Shown in pieces: positions 1-12,504 of a stretch of DNA of 64,000 nucleotides (within the stretch, counting starts at the first letter, position 1; each line of letters begins with the position of its first letter). Origin of the DNA: Citrus sinensis (taxonomy: Eukaryota > Streptophyta > Magnoliopsida > Sapindales > Rutaceae); NCBI RefSeq assembly GCF_022201045.2, contig NC_068558.1:45349001-45413000 (forward strand). The letters run 5' to 3'. The position numbers were made by a program, and so were the translations under genes. The notes under the pieces are model-generated. The model made no database searches. It had not been told where the DNA came from and saw nothing but the letters and a program-made list of their open reading frames with translations.

Positions 1-55
1 AAAGGTTAGATAGCTCGCGATGGGTAGCTTGTTTTGTATACTGATTGGGGAAAAA

Positions 56-178
56 CTGTGGTGCAATTCTGATATCGTATCATAGTTACATTCAGCCGTT
101 GTATCTTAATAGACCCCACTCATCTAAGTAGATTCAACGTCTAAATGCAACTATAGTACGGTATCACAATTGCACCGT
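56..178. repeat. MITE-like inverted repeat (hairpin)
   Basis: Two arms of about 44 bp, at about 58-101 and 135-176, are imperfect reverse complements (GGTGCAATT.TGATA.CGTA pattern) separated by about 33 bp. This is the foldback structure of a small non-autonomous DNA element. No clear target-site duplication was seen. Confidence 0.6.
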
Positions 179-609
179 AACCGAACTCGACTGATTGATA
201 CCTGTAATTTATTAATCACAATTTGTATTATTAAATAATTTATTAATCACAAAAAAATGTAAAACGACAACCACTAGAATTTAAATAGTGGAATTAGAAT
301 TGGTTACGAGTCCAATTGTCATGGACCCACAGCAGCAAGAGCTTTACAGCTGAATTGTGGTTATAAAATGAACCCCCATAGTTTAGGCAGCGGTGATTAT
401 ATATGCATCTCCAATCGATTGGTTTGTTTCTTGAAAGATCAAACAGCATTTGATTATTTTTGTTATTATTATTTTTACATGCAGAATTTGTTGTAGTAAC
501 TCCATTACCATATCTATCCTTAAACCCGAGTCACCTGCTGTTTCTTTTACTTGCTGTTTTGTGTATTTGAACTAGATAAATCATTATTCGCCGTCGCCGG
601 CGTTCAAGG
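179..609 (+). promoter_or_regulatory. MHX upstream region and probable first leader exon
   Basis: AT-rich spacer passing into the probable 5' untranslated exon of the exchanger gene. The exon probably ends at 609, before a good donor (GTGAGT at 610). The transcription start is not visible and no convincing TATA box was found. Confidence 0.4.
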
Positions 610-1321
610 GTGAGTCTCCGACGACCTTCTCCGTTTACTGGTAAATTTTTTCTGAATTGATTCTATCTTACAACTTCAATTTGATAAATTTTGTTATATC
701 TCATTTCTTTCCTATGTTTTTGGCAGCTTGAAGCTTCTGAGCTCCATGTTTGCATGTTTTCAATTTTTGTAACGATTTACTCTGTTTTTTGGCTTTAAAT
801 TATTCTTACTTTTATTATTTTTATCCTGTGCTGTTTCATTGATATTAATTTGTTTCACTCGTGTAGGACATGTATGGTAAGCTTTGTAGCGACAGATTGT
901 CGAGGAACCAAAATTTCTTGAATTATTTTGTTCCTCTTATTCAGCTAATTGTGGGATTCTTGATCGGGACAACATCTGTATGAATTGTGAGTCCAATTCC
1001 TTAACGCTTAATGACTGAGTGGGTTTTGTTGGAGTGAAATGAATAATGAATGTGTGAAAACGGAAATTCAGATGCTAATTTTTAGTTGACCGAAGAAACT
1101 TTATCCCCCACTCTGGAAATGATACTGAACTAAGATGGAGAAACTCTCACTGAACTAACACTACTTATTGTGGGAATAAGATTATTAAGCTTAAATGTTT
1201 CAGTGCTTGGCATGTTCAACATAAGCATCAAATTTAATGCTTATTATGTAGCTATTTGATTTATACTCATATTTATTATTGAAATATCATCCGATTGCAT
1301 TTAACTTTTCCATCATCTCAG
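610..1321 (+). other. leader (5' UTR) intron of MHX
   Basis: A GTGAGT donor at 610 and a pyrimidine-rich acceptor ending in CTCAG at 1321 bound a 712-bp AT/T-rich intron upstream of the start codon. Arabidopsis MHX is known to carry a leader intron that raises expression. The same layout here suggests the feature is conserved, but splicing is inferred from the sites alone. Confidence 0.6.
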
Positions 1322-1329
1322 GCTCCTTT

Positions 1330-1356
1330 ATGCTGATGGAAGAATTTTTTATGTGA
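1330..1356 (+). promoter_or_regulatory. upstream ORF (8 codons) in MHX leader
   Basis: An ATG directly after the leader-intron acceptor opens an 8-codon ORF (MLMEEFFM, then TGA) that ends 34 bases before the MHX start codon. In Arabidopsis MHX an upstream ORF represses translation and feeds the transcript into nonsense-mediated decay. The same function here is inferred. Confidence 0.55.
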
Positions 1357-1390
1357 TAAACGTGAACTGCAACTTGGGGTTGATATAAAG

Positions 1391-4300
1391 ATGGCCTCTA
1401 TACATACTCAAGCCATTGAGAGCATATCTAGAGCTTTCAATATTTTGCATTATGAAAAATGTGAAAGCTACTTGCTTTTCCGCGGGGAAACATCTCTTGG
1501 GGATGGGTTCCGGGCCTTTTTATACTTTCTTGGCCTTGCTTACTGTTTTATTGGATTGTCAGCAATAACTGCTCGGTTTTTTCGTTCTATGGAGAATGTT
1601 GTGAAACACTCGCGTAAGGTGGTAGAAATAGATCCAGTCACTAAAGCTGAAGTTGTTAGATATGAAAAGGTGTGGAATTACGCCATCACAGATATTGCCC
1701 TGCTGGCCTTTGGGACTAGCTTCCCCCAGATATCATTGGCTACAATTGATGCCATCCGAAGCATTGGAAACCTGTATGCAGGAGGTTTGTTTCTTATGTA
1801 ATGTTTTACATCCTATCTTTAACTATTTAAATTGGACTTGCATATTCCATCTCAATCTCTTTCTGAAGCATATCTAATGTCAGCTGGATTTGAAATTCAA
1901 GCTTACTATGTGCATGATCTTATCCATTTTGACTTTTCCCGCCTACCAATAAGGTGCAAAATATCTTCTCTGCTACACATATTATTGTACACTATAAATT
2001 CTACTTCATAATTAGGTTTGGGTCCTGGAACGCTCGTTGGTTCTGCTGCATTCGACCTGTTCCCCATCCATGCTGTTTGTGTTGTAGTTCCAAAAGCTGG
2101 AGAACTGAAAAAGATATCTGATATAGGAGTTTGGCTGGTAGAGCTTTTTTGGTCTTTCTGGGCTTATGTCTGGCTATACATAATTTTAGAGGTAACTTCA
2201 AGCAATGTCCTCTCACTTAAATGCTTCATAATTTGTGTAGTTTAAAATATTGAAACAAAAAGTACTAACTCTTATTTCTCTGTTGTGTCCATTACTTAAT
2301 ATTTAAATCAAAACCCCTTAGAGGATGAAATTAATCATGTTAACAAGAAGTTCTGACTTAATGCTTCAGGTATGGACCCCGAATGTGATTACATTTTGGG
2401 AGGCCTTACTGACGGTATTGCAATATGGATTGCTTCTGATACATGCTTATGCTCAAGACAAACGTTGGCCTTATTTATCACTTCCTATGTATGTTTTCAG
2501 TTTATCACTTCCTTTGTATGTTTTCAGTTTTTTTGTCTTTCTGGTCCGTTTATTTGTTTAGCAATTTAGTTTTTCTGTGCTTGCTGTTTTGCTCATCTCT
2601 TTTGCAATGTTTGCAGAGCAAGAACTGAAAGGCCAGAGGATTGGGTTCCACAAGAGACCACTTCATGTAAAGATGAGAACTGTGATTATGATGAGTGCTC
2701 TGAAATACTTCAACTTGGTGAAGATGAAAATAGGGGCGTTGTTGATATATTTTCCATTCATTCACCGAATGGGGCAGTTACCAGTATGATAAATCACATG
2801 TTTTTATGCCGTAGACTGAATATGGTTTTAGTGGTAACTATGCATTTCAGCATTCCAGCAGTCTATTTATATTTCTGTTAGTTGTCTTGAAGGAGCAATG
2901 ACTCATGGCAATAAACACTGAAGCTCAGGTTATAGTTTTCTTTTAATCCATCTTATTTTATTATTTCTTTGATTCTTCGTATAAAGGTCCACTTGTTAGA
3001 AAGCCATCAAATATATATATTTTTTTTTCAAAAAACCCAGACTCCTGCTCTGACCCAGAACATGGGTCTGCACCGGCCAGGATCTAGACTGTGGGGTCAG
3101 TTGGGCCCCCCAACTCCATGACCCATGAGACAACAAAGGATGGAAATTTTAAGCTCACAGAAGTTATATCAGTGTCCTTAGTAGTGGCTATAGAAGATCA
3201 ATAAGTCCTAGCAGAAAAGTGTATGTGGTGAGTTAAGTGGGTCTCAAGGTAGGGAGGATGAAGAATGATATATTACAATAGCTGTTATCATGTTGTGTCT
3301 AATTTGCATCATATTGGTATCCAATGTTTCTAGCCTCTTTCACCAAAGATCTTGATTAACCAATCTGGAAAATGCATCCTTGTAGGTCCACTGTATCAAA
3401 AAGTGCCTGGAAGTGAAGATGTTGCGGAAATTTCCAAGGAATCTTTCCGTGAGGAAATAAATTCAGAACTTCCTCATGTGCATGCACTGTGGAAACAGCA
3501 ATTTGTGGATTCAATTGCGGTACCATAATTTTAGCTGTATTTTAGATTTCTTCAAAATCATATTTTGAGTTCAAGAGTCACTCCTCAATTCTCAAGAGTC
3601 ACTCCTCAATTCTCAAGAATCACTCCTCAATTCTCATTCTTTCTCTCAACGCAATACCATTAAGAATGGATCAAATATTTTTCCTTCAAAACAAAAAAAT
3701 GAAATCTTCTCAATTGACTCCGTACTGGAAGCATCCTAAAATTGTAGTTTGTTCAAAACTATTTCCAGTTGTATTTCAGAAAACATCAACCATTGCAGTC
3801 CCTGGAATGCAACTTTGACTGTTTAAAATGCAAGAGAAATATATTCTGGTTGGGGATTTTCGAAAGTTTAGACTCACGAGGCGGACATTTGAGTTCACCT
3901 CTTCATGCTTGTTCATATTGTTAAATTGAATTTATTGTTGATATGAAAATTTTATTAGAATAGGATTGTTGGGACTCCTTTGGTATGATTTATTAATGTC
4001 TACATTCTGTAGTTGCACACTAGTAAGTTTTAGTGGTTTTTCAGTATTAAATGGTTCCTCTTTTTCATTTTTTTCCAAGCATAGTAATAGATCCTCACAA
4101 ATTATTTCTAATTTCTTAAACAGTTGGAAAGCCCAGAATCTAGGAAAATGAACAATATTTATCTACGGCTAGCCAGGATATTTTGGCAATCTCTCCTTGT
4201 GCCATGGAGAGTTCTATTTGCATTTGTGCCTCCTTATCATATTGCTCATGGCTGGATAGCCTTCATTTGCTCTCTAATTTTCATCAGTGGGATAGCTTAC

Positions 4301-5031
4301 ATTGTTACGAAGCTCACAGATATTATAAGCTGTGTCACAGGTATCTCTCCTCACCAGGAATGTCATTATCTACTTTCTTTAGTTGATGGCGAATATGGTT
4401 TTTCTTATAGTCTAGCTGCTGAAGATCCTCCCTTTATTATTTACCCTACTTTCTTGCAGGTATAAATGCTTATGTCATAGCATTTACAGCATTAGCAAGT
4501 GGAACTTCATGGCCAGATTTAGTGGCAAGTAAGATTGCTGCTGAACGGCAGATAACAGCAGACTCTGCTATTGCGAATATCACTTGCAGGTTTTGCTCTT
4601 AGAACCTTATGTCAGATCCTTGTTGCATATTAATTTCAAATAATGGTCAACAGACCTTACAGAATAACATAACCTGGCTGATGTTAGTATTTCCATGGCG
4701 TATTGTATTGATTTTTCCTCATTTTCTTTGCAGCAATTCTGTGAATATTTATGTTGGCATTGGCGTTCCGTGGTTGATTGACACTGCATACAATTTCATA
4801 GTCTACAAGGAACCCTTGCGGGTCCAGAATGCCGAGGGACTCAGCTTTTCATTGCTTGTATTCTTCTGTACTTCTGTGGGTTGCATTGCTGTTCTGGTGT
4901 TAAGGCGTCTAACGCTGGGTGCAGAGCTTGGTGGTCCAAAACTCTGGGCCTGGGTTACCTCTGTATATTTCATGCTGCTTTGGATTATTTTCGTTGTGCT
5001 CTCTTCCCTCAAAGTGTCTGGAATCATATGA
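1391..5031 (+). CDS. MHX: Mg2+/Zn2+-proton exchanger MHX (vacuolar cation exchanger)
   Basis: Eight coding exons: 1391-1784, 2016-2191, 2370-2488, 2617-2783, 3386-3519, 4124-4340, 4460-4589 and 4734-5031. They join in frame to 544 aa, close to the 539 aa of Arabidopsis MHX. The family is related to animal Na/Ca exchangers and moves Mg2+ and Zn2+ into the vacuole against protons. Two ion-binding alpha repeats are visible: [10 protein letters not shown] and [14 protein letters not shown] in the first half, [19 protein letters not shown] with [13 protein letters not shown] in the second. They are separated by a hydrophilic loop encoded mainly by exons 4-5, the least conserved part. Several hydrophobic membrane segments flank the repeats. 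The start is the first Met after the leader intron and uORF. The exon 3/4 junction (codon split AT|A) gives [12 protein letters not shown] and is the least certain boundary. Confidence 0.93.
3571..3633. repeat. three tandem 21-bp repeats in MHX intron 5
   Basis: The unit TCAAGAGTCACTCCTCAATTC occurs three times head to tail, the third copy with one change. It lies inside the intron between coding exons 5 and 6. Confidence 0.85.
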
Positions 5032-5287
5032 AAAATGGAAAATATTCTCATTAAAATTTCCCCCATTTTTTATCCTTATTCCTTCCCGTATGTTTTGATT
5101 CCATACTATAGATTACAGATTCGTCATAGTTTTGCCTCAATCAGCGAGAGTTTTGATTTGGCTATTGCAAGATTGGGCCGAATAATGATGTTTATACAAA
5201 AAGTACTACCACAATATTAAATACAAAAGTACTTTTCTATTCTTCAGTGAAATATTTTTTATTTTGTAGTGTTTTTTTGTCTTTTAC

Positions 5288-5293
<6 letters not shown>

Positions 5294-5318
<25 letters not shown>
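5294..5318. repeat. AT microsatellite
   Basis: An uninterrupted (AT)n run downstream of the MHX stop codon, probably in or just past its 3' UTR. Confidence 0.9.
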
Positions 5319-5508
5319 TTTGGGTACATATATCACTGCTTATTGAGACGGCTGTGGGAAAGAGTACAAGACACTTGCAATTGCTGTGGGGGTAGAAGGG
5401 TGGGGGTGGATTCCTCTTATTTCAACGTTAACTTACTCGTTTAAGAATTAAAACGTTCCACTCTGGAGTGAGAAATGAAATTCTCACTTCCATGGGGAAA
5501 TGGGAGTG

Positions 5509-7157
5509 GGGTAATTTTTAAAAACCACCTTAAGGTTTACCTTTGCTACACCTAGAGAGAATATATGCATATATTGACAATATCTCCTCTGGCCATGTAT
5601 AAGAGTTAGGCACCCGTTAGGTAGTTGAGGGAATGTTAAAAAATGCCCTTCACAACACATTTCAAGGAATGACAAGATTATTTAGTATTGTAGATGATCT
5701 TTACATTTGGCGCCAAATGGGTTAGCGTAGTGAAAAGACTATTATACTTTTATGAATTTTTTTTCGACATTACACAATCATATAATTAAACAAAACTGAA
5801 TTCAGTGTTAAAAAGACCAAAATGAGGCAAACCAACCACAAACACTTCACCATCAATTACTGCCTCAATATCAAACTAAGCTGCATAAGCATTAATATAA
5901 ATAATTAGCCCAACCTGGTCAATATATTGCATCTTTTATACCAACAATCTTAAATGTAGCAATGTAAAATTAGATAAGTAATGGTATGAACTCTGACATT
6001 GCAGATTATGCATGAAGAAAGATAACACTAAATTTGGAAATATATATTTTGGCTGTAATGTTAATGTATGCTAGGAATCAGGAGTGTTGTATGGATAGGG
6101 TAAGTTTTGATTTCCCTAAATTCTCAACTTAATAAAATTCATTGTTAATATTAATTGTTACTAACTCTCAACTCACTGCCTACAAGCTTTGTGTAACCAA
6201 TTTTCTCTTATATCTTAATGACAACCTCAAAAACCAACGGCCAAGCATCTTAGTTTTACCATGAAGTACAAACATTTACACTTGTATAATCAAATAATGC
6301 ATCAATTTACCAACAAAATTCAGTTGTTGGAATCAGTCTATATAAAACATTAAAAAAAAAAAACAACAACTAGCAAGCGGTTGAATTTTACATAGGCTAC
6401 ACATTTGTAAAATAATAAGTAAGAAAACCAAACATAAGCATTTTTCTCAACAAAAACTATGCATTCTCATAAAAAGCAATTGGAAAAATAGATCAAACAA
6501 ATTTCAGTAAACATTCATATATCACGGTCCAAAATCATCAAGAATTAATCTGTTTTCATAGTTTACATAACATAACCAATGGTTATCAACGTAAAAATCA
6601 ATTCATTTTCGGTCACTGCTTCAATTTGTGAAAACCCTAAAACAAAATCCAAGAAAATAATAAAACTCAACTTCAATTGTAAACTTCCATAAAAATACAC
6701 ATCTTTCACGTTTTCAATCAGTGACTGTTCAGATATCGGTCATCGTTAGAATTCAGTTCAAAACGTAGTTGATCTCATAGATTTGTTAGCTTAGTGTATC
6801 ACAAAGTGCCTCAGCTATTGCTAAATTCAGCGGGTATTAAGTTATGTTCAGAAAAAACAAGAAGAAATGAAGCTAAGCATTGTCCGTGGGTTTGAAAATG
6901 GGTTACTACCCCCCTCGGGTTTCACTAGCTTCAAAGCATCATGTGCATTCTCTAGTTGCTCTTGTCTAATCATTTACCGTATATCAGCTTTTGTAAGATT
7001 TAAAAATTAAAAAATGGGGCATTTACATTGTTGCCCTCAACTATCTAATGGGTGCCTAACTCTTATACACAGCCAGGGGGGATATTGTCAATATATGCAT
7101 ACATTCTATCTAGGTGTAGCAAATGCAAACTTCAAGGGTGGTTTTTAAAAATTACCC
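5509..7157. mobile_element. non-autonomous Mutator-like element (MULE) with 10-bp TSD
   Basis: The ends are long terminal inverted repeats of about 140 bp (5509-5648 and about 7017-7157), starting GGGTAATTTTTAAAAACCAC. They carry a shared block around TTGACAATATC and another reading GTATAAGAGTTAGGCACCC. The element is flanked by the same 10 bases, AATGGGAGTG, at 5499-5508 and 7158-7167. A 9-11 bp duplication with long inverted repeats fits Mutator-like transposons. The 1.4-kb AT-rich interior has no transposase ORF, so it would depend on an enzyme supplied elsewhere. Confidence 0.85.
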
Positions 7158-7167
7158 AATGGGAGTG

Positions 7168-8420
7168 AGATCCACTTCCACCTCTATTTTTTAACCTTTT
7201 ATTAAATATAATATAATTATATTTATTAAAATAAATAAGTTATATTATTTGAAAATAAAATTACATTTATTAAAAATAATAATATCAAACTTATTTATAC
7301 ACAATATTATCATATTTAGTTAAAAATAATATTATTATATTCATAGATAATTAATAATATTACTATATACTATAGTTATTTAAAAATATAATATTATTTT
7401 ATTTATTTAATACTAATAATTAGCTTATTCTAAGAAACATTAATTTTGTACTATATTCTTAATAACAATGTTTTATTTGTATTGCTTTTTAATTTACATA
7501 ATTAAGAATATTGATAGTTATTATTATTAATTTATATAATTAAAATTAATAATTTATTTTACAAAGATATTTTTAATTCAATATGTAATTAAAAATTACA
7601 ATTCTTTAAATAAGGGTAAAATTATTGTTTGAAATAATTCACTCCAATCTAAAATAAAGTAATATTACAAATATATTTACTTTGTAATTAAAAACTACAG
7701 CTCTTTAAATTAACGTAAAATACACTCAATTCAAGGCAAGCACATAAAATTATTTAAAAAAATATACACAAAATAAAATACTAATTCTTATTTTACACTC
7801 TCATAGTCACTCCCATTCTTACTTCACACTCTTAATTTTAGAATTCATATTCTAATTCCATAAGTAAACGCTACCGGAAACTATTGCTGTAAGAGTTCGA
7901 TGCTGGCTTTTCATTTCAGCTAATGAAAATATAATCATCCACAAGCTTAATCTATATATCTGCCGAGTGAAAATATAATCATCCAACTGTCTGCTTTACA
8001 AAATAGGTTGTGGGTACTCTCTTATACGTGAATTTTATCTTTCCTGATGTTAAACTGTTCAAGAATTCCAGTCATGTTCATCACCAAGTCAAAAGTATAT
8101 TTTAAAATTACAAGCTAGATGTGCTCAATTTTTTACTGAAATAAATAAGATAGCGAAAATCCCAAATAATTGGAAAGTCTCAACTAAACAAAGGATAAAA
8201 ACAGATACCAGGGTTTTGTTACAAAGGGCAAATGAATTAATTGGCCACCAGATGGAAGAGACAGAAAGTCCCATAAGTAATCATTTTATATGGCAATGAA
8301 ATAGAAGTTTGACAAGGGGGCACAAGTAACAAGTAAATTTTGGATTCTCATTAAGATACATGCAAGCAAACAACCGCTCTGAAACAATATCTTTTTGCCT
8401 CACAGTAGAAATTTCTTGAT
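7168..8420. other. AT-rich intergenic region, no gene seen
   Basis: Very AT-rich spacer (7200-7800), then ordinary sequence running into the 3' flank of PHR2. The stretch near 7790-7880 loosely mirrors the sequence left of the MULE near 5430-5500, so an older element may have been interrupted by the MULE. That is weak. No coding region is supported. Confidence 0.5.
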
Positions 8421-10810
8421 CTAAGCAAGGGCACCGGTGCAAGCTGTGGCTGGAACAGCTTCAACCACTTTCTTTGCAGAGCTGTATTTCTTGGTAATGA
8501 ATCTACAAATAACAAGTGACAAGAACAATAAAGATGACCGCTCAGGAGAATTTGAAACAACCATGATACATTTGAATAACATTCACTGAAGCACCAGGTA
8601 AGGAGTAGGAGGGTTATGGTTAATTTAATCAAAGATGAGAAAAAGGAAACACAAATTCCAGTGTGAATTCAGCAAGTATGCTCAGTCAAATTACCTGAAG
8701 AAATCCCTCCACAGCAATTCAAACATCAACCAGTTTGATCCAGCACCCGATGAGCCACTTTCACCATCATTCCGCTTTGAGGCAGCAGAAATACTGCACA
8801 TAAAATTCCTTTCAGAATGAGCAATCATGAAAATTTTGGAAAATAGAATATCAGTTCAATCTAAATTTGTTAAAAGAAAGCTATTAGTCTGAGGAATACC
8901 TTGTAGCAGTTTTCTTTAGCTCATCAAACATGGAACGAGGGGACAGGCATCCCATGGCAAGCCAAGGAGAAATCTTGCAAGAGAAGTTTGCACCATAAAT
9001 GCTATCATGGTTGCCATCCTTGTTTCCCTTGGGTGGTTGTGCTTGGTACTCAGCTGCAAATTTTTTTAGCCTCTGCAGTGCTTCAGTCTCCCCTCCCTTC
9101 ATAGAATTGGCAGCTGGCTTTCCACCCTATATGATGAACAAAGATGACATAGTTACAGCACAGCTTGGAGTAAAAAATTCCATGGAGTCTATTTCAAATG
9201 AATGATTATTGGGTACCACTGAAACTGATAAAAACAGTCAAATGTTCTAACATCAAGACCAAGTATGTCTTGCATAATAATTGGTCAACTGCAACATAAA
9301 AAGCAAAGCAACTTTCAACAAAATCTGAACGTAGAACACAAAATAAATAACGGTGCAAAAGCATTAATAAATCACATTAACAATTACAATGGAAAATGGT
9401 CCTTTTTCTGGCTAGTTCACACTCTTAATGCAATAATCTGGCTCAACGATACCATTTTCACTTTTGCCCAAGTAGTATTGGGGCAAAGCATGCGTATTTA
9501 CCCAAGAAGAGAAGAAAAAGAATCAAAAGATCCACAATACTACCAGGAATTACTTCTTCATTGTACAGGTGTTCTCCTATAGGTCTTGAGGGAAAAACAC
9601 TCCTATTATGAACTGCCATGTTTTAATTCATACTAAACTAGCTGCATAAAATTTTCTGTTTTCTGTTTAAAATTGCCCATCCTCTCCTTTAATCCTTCAT
9701 TTCTCTTGGTCTCGAGATGAGAAAAGCATTAATTCAACAAATCTCAAGACATGCTAATTATAAAGCATCGCTATAGCAGAATTTCTAGCACAGCCACAAA
9801 CAACAAATTCAAAATCTCACATGCCAAACCTGAGACATTGCAGCACTCTGGCTGAGACCTAGATCCAACAAGGAAGGAATATCACCAGGCTCAACATCTC
9901 CTCGAGACGGCAATCCCTTCAACTGATCCAATGCCTCAATCGTCTTCCGAATCTCCACGCCCTTAACCTTCTCTCTAAACCCACCATAATTAGTCGGCAT
10001 TTCCCCCAACTTAAACGGCAAATCATCAAGATGGTACAAAGTGCTTCCCCAAAAGTACTTCACTTCAATTCCCTCGTCTTTCATCGCTGCCTCAATCTTC
10101 TCCTCCGATTTAACCTCATCATGTGACACCTCTCTGTGCGCGTACACTGCATCAGCTCCAATGGCTTTAGCCAACTCGACCAGAACAGTCTCCGGCTTTC
10201 CCACTCTCACCACGAGATCAGACCCACGTGCCTGCAAGTTCTTGCGAAGGTCAGAAACTGACTCAATCAAAAACGATGCCCGATACGGCCCCGTTTTGTC
10301 AAAGCCAGAAGAGGATTTGCCGTAATCCCTCGGGTCGAAACAATAAACAGGCAAAACAGAGACGCTCTCGTTATTGGCGGTGTTGAGAGATTCGTTATCA
10401 TGGACCCGCAAGTCGTTGCGGAACCAAACAATGGAAGCTCGACGAATTGCGGCCCCATTGTTCGGGTCCAAGGGGCGGTGGGGCCCTAAAGAGAGAGGGC
10501 TCTGAAGAGGGTTTGCGGAGAGTGTGGACTTGAATGAAATTTTGGAAGGAGAGAGAGTGGAGGAGGCGGAGAGAGAGATGTGGGTAAGCGTAGAGGCTTG
10601 TGTGGGGACTTTGACCTTGTTTGGTTGGTGGGAAAATAAGGTGGAAATTTTGGGTTGAATGAAGAAAGTGTTGGCTGGGAGGACTTGGGGGAGAGAAAAT
10701 GAGAGGGAAAGAGTGGCAAATGGTGATTGAGAAGGGATAGTCGCAAGTGGGTTTTGTTCCTCATTGGAATGGTTTTCTGGGTTTTCAAGATTTTGCTTAT
10801 TGGGATCCAT
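8421..10810 (-). CDS. PHR2: photolyase/blue-light receptor PHR2-like protein
   Basis: Four exons on the minus strand, 5' to 3': 10810-9830, 9126-8900, 8793-8695 and 8502-8421. They total 1389 bp (462 aa), against about 447 aa for Arabidopsis PHR2. Residues 1-120 are Ser/Pro/Leu-rich with no photolyase match and may include an organelle-targeting region. From about residue 127 the photolyase N-terminal alpha/beta fold begins (WFRNDLRVHDNES at 129), with YCFDPRDYG and the HREVSHDE segment. The C-terminal part keeps ISPWLAMGCLSPRSMFDELKK and ELLWRDFFRFITKKY, both typical of the FAD-binding domain, but then stops at TACTGALA, so the FAD domain is much shorter than in a repair photolyase. Light sensing or a cofactor-related role is inferred by homology; repair activity is doubtful. 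The gene is divergent from the methyltransferase gene. Confidence 0.92.
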
Positions 10811-12504
10811 TTCAACCCTAAAGATGGAAGATGAAAATTGTGTTGCAGCTGAACTGGATGGAGATAAGCTGCCGTTAGTGTTTGGTGTTGGGAATTTTTT
10901 TTTTTTTTTAAATTTATATATATATATATATATACATACACCTACCCTGTATGGCGTTTGGTTGGTGAGTGATTTTCGTGGCTCTTTGGAATTTCCGGGA
11001 ATTCAAACAAAGCACGTGTAGTTTGTATTATTTGCATTTCTGCCCCTCCTCCCAGCGACCGTCCGCAGACCTGCACCTAACATTTTTTCGCTAAGTTTCA
11101 TTCAACTTTGAAACCCTCTTCATTTTTTAACGATTTAATTTAATTTCCAGCTCCTACTTTAACTAACGGTGTTTTCGGAGATTATCCCTTCAGTCAGTTT
11201 GGTAAGAATATGAACTGTACAAATTAAGTCGCAGATGCGTTCAATTTTCTTCCACTTCACCTTCCGACGCCGCCATCATCTGATATACGAATACGAGTGA
11301 GTGGAACTATTAACACCTTTCTAAATTTTAAAATTTTTACGATACCTCTTTTAAATTTTATTTTATTTTATTTTAAATACTCTCAGTTTTATTTATAAAA
11401 TATAAATTTATATATTAAAATTAATTATTTTGCTATAAATTTTTTATCCTAAAAAATATAATATATTTTAATTTTTTTGTTTATGGAATACATATAAATC
11501 TTAAAATATTTTATTTTTATTATATAATTTATATTTTTATTACTCTAAACTCTTATATTTTTTAACAAATATTTTTTATTAAAATATAAATATAAGCTAT
11601 GAAATGGGTGAGTGTAAATTTTTGTTAAAAGAATAATTTATTTAAGTGTTTAATTAAATTTTTATTAAAAAATAGAAAATAAATTAAATTGCGTTTCGTT
11701 GATTAAATAATTTTAATGAGCTTTTAGACGTGTCGATACGGGTTTCATGCAAGCAAAACCCAATCCACAATGGGTTCTGGCCCAACCAGGTCATGGCTGG
11801 CCACTGGCCAATGATGTTTCGGCCTTTCGAGGAGGCACAGTTGTTAGCTGTGACTGTGAGTGATAATCAGCTCCAGAACATTATTAGTTGCTCTATTTAA
11901 TTATTTCATGACCGATTTTCTGTTTCTTACTTTTGATTGCTGAATTATTATATATTTTTTATATGATCTTACCCACATGCAGATTGAATTTTTTTTTTTT
12001 TTTAAAATAAGTCTCACATGCAAGTACTCCAAAGACCTAAATGATTAATTTTGGGGCGCTGGCCCTGCTAAAGTTCTAAGTTATCTTAATTTTGGAATAT
12101 CGCAGTATATTATTGTGCCCGTTCAAATTTTTTTTTTTTTTTTAAATTTTAAATCACCTTAAATGAAATAGAGGGGATAGAGAGAGAGAGAGAGAGAGAA
12201 ACAACTTTGAGCTCAGAACTCCGAGACCGAGATGGATCCCAAGATGCTAATTGCTAGCCCAGTCAGCGCAACGCTTGTAGGCCTGCAACTTTCTATAACT
12301 TTCAATGCCACGTGTACGGGTCTTTGGAACAGACGTCAGAAATAACAAAACCTCAGTGGTCCTGCTGCCAGCTAAAGTACTACACTTTTACTTCTGTAAG
12401 GACGATTCCAATCCAACCCAATCCAATACAGCGACCAATGAAGGAGCAGTGAAAAGTTTGATCATCCCGGCCGTTAATCGTCGGTGAATGATCAGTCTCA
12501 ATCA
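10811..12504. promoter_or_regulatory. shared upstream region of divergent PHR2 and methyltransferase genes
   Basis: A 1.7-kb spacer between two divergent start codons. It contains an (AT)n run at about 10915-10934, an AT-rich block (11290-11700), poly-T runs, and an (AG)n stretch near 12180-12200 that probably lies in or near the methyltransferase leader. No gene is supported. Specific promoter elements are not clear. Confidence 0.4.
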
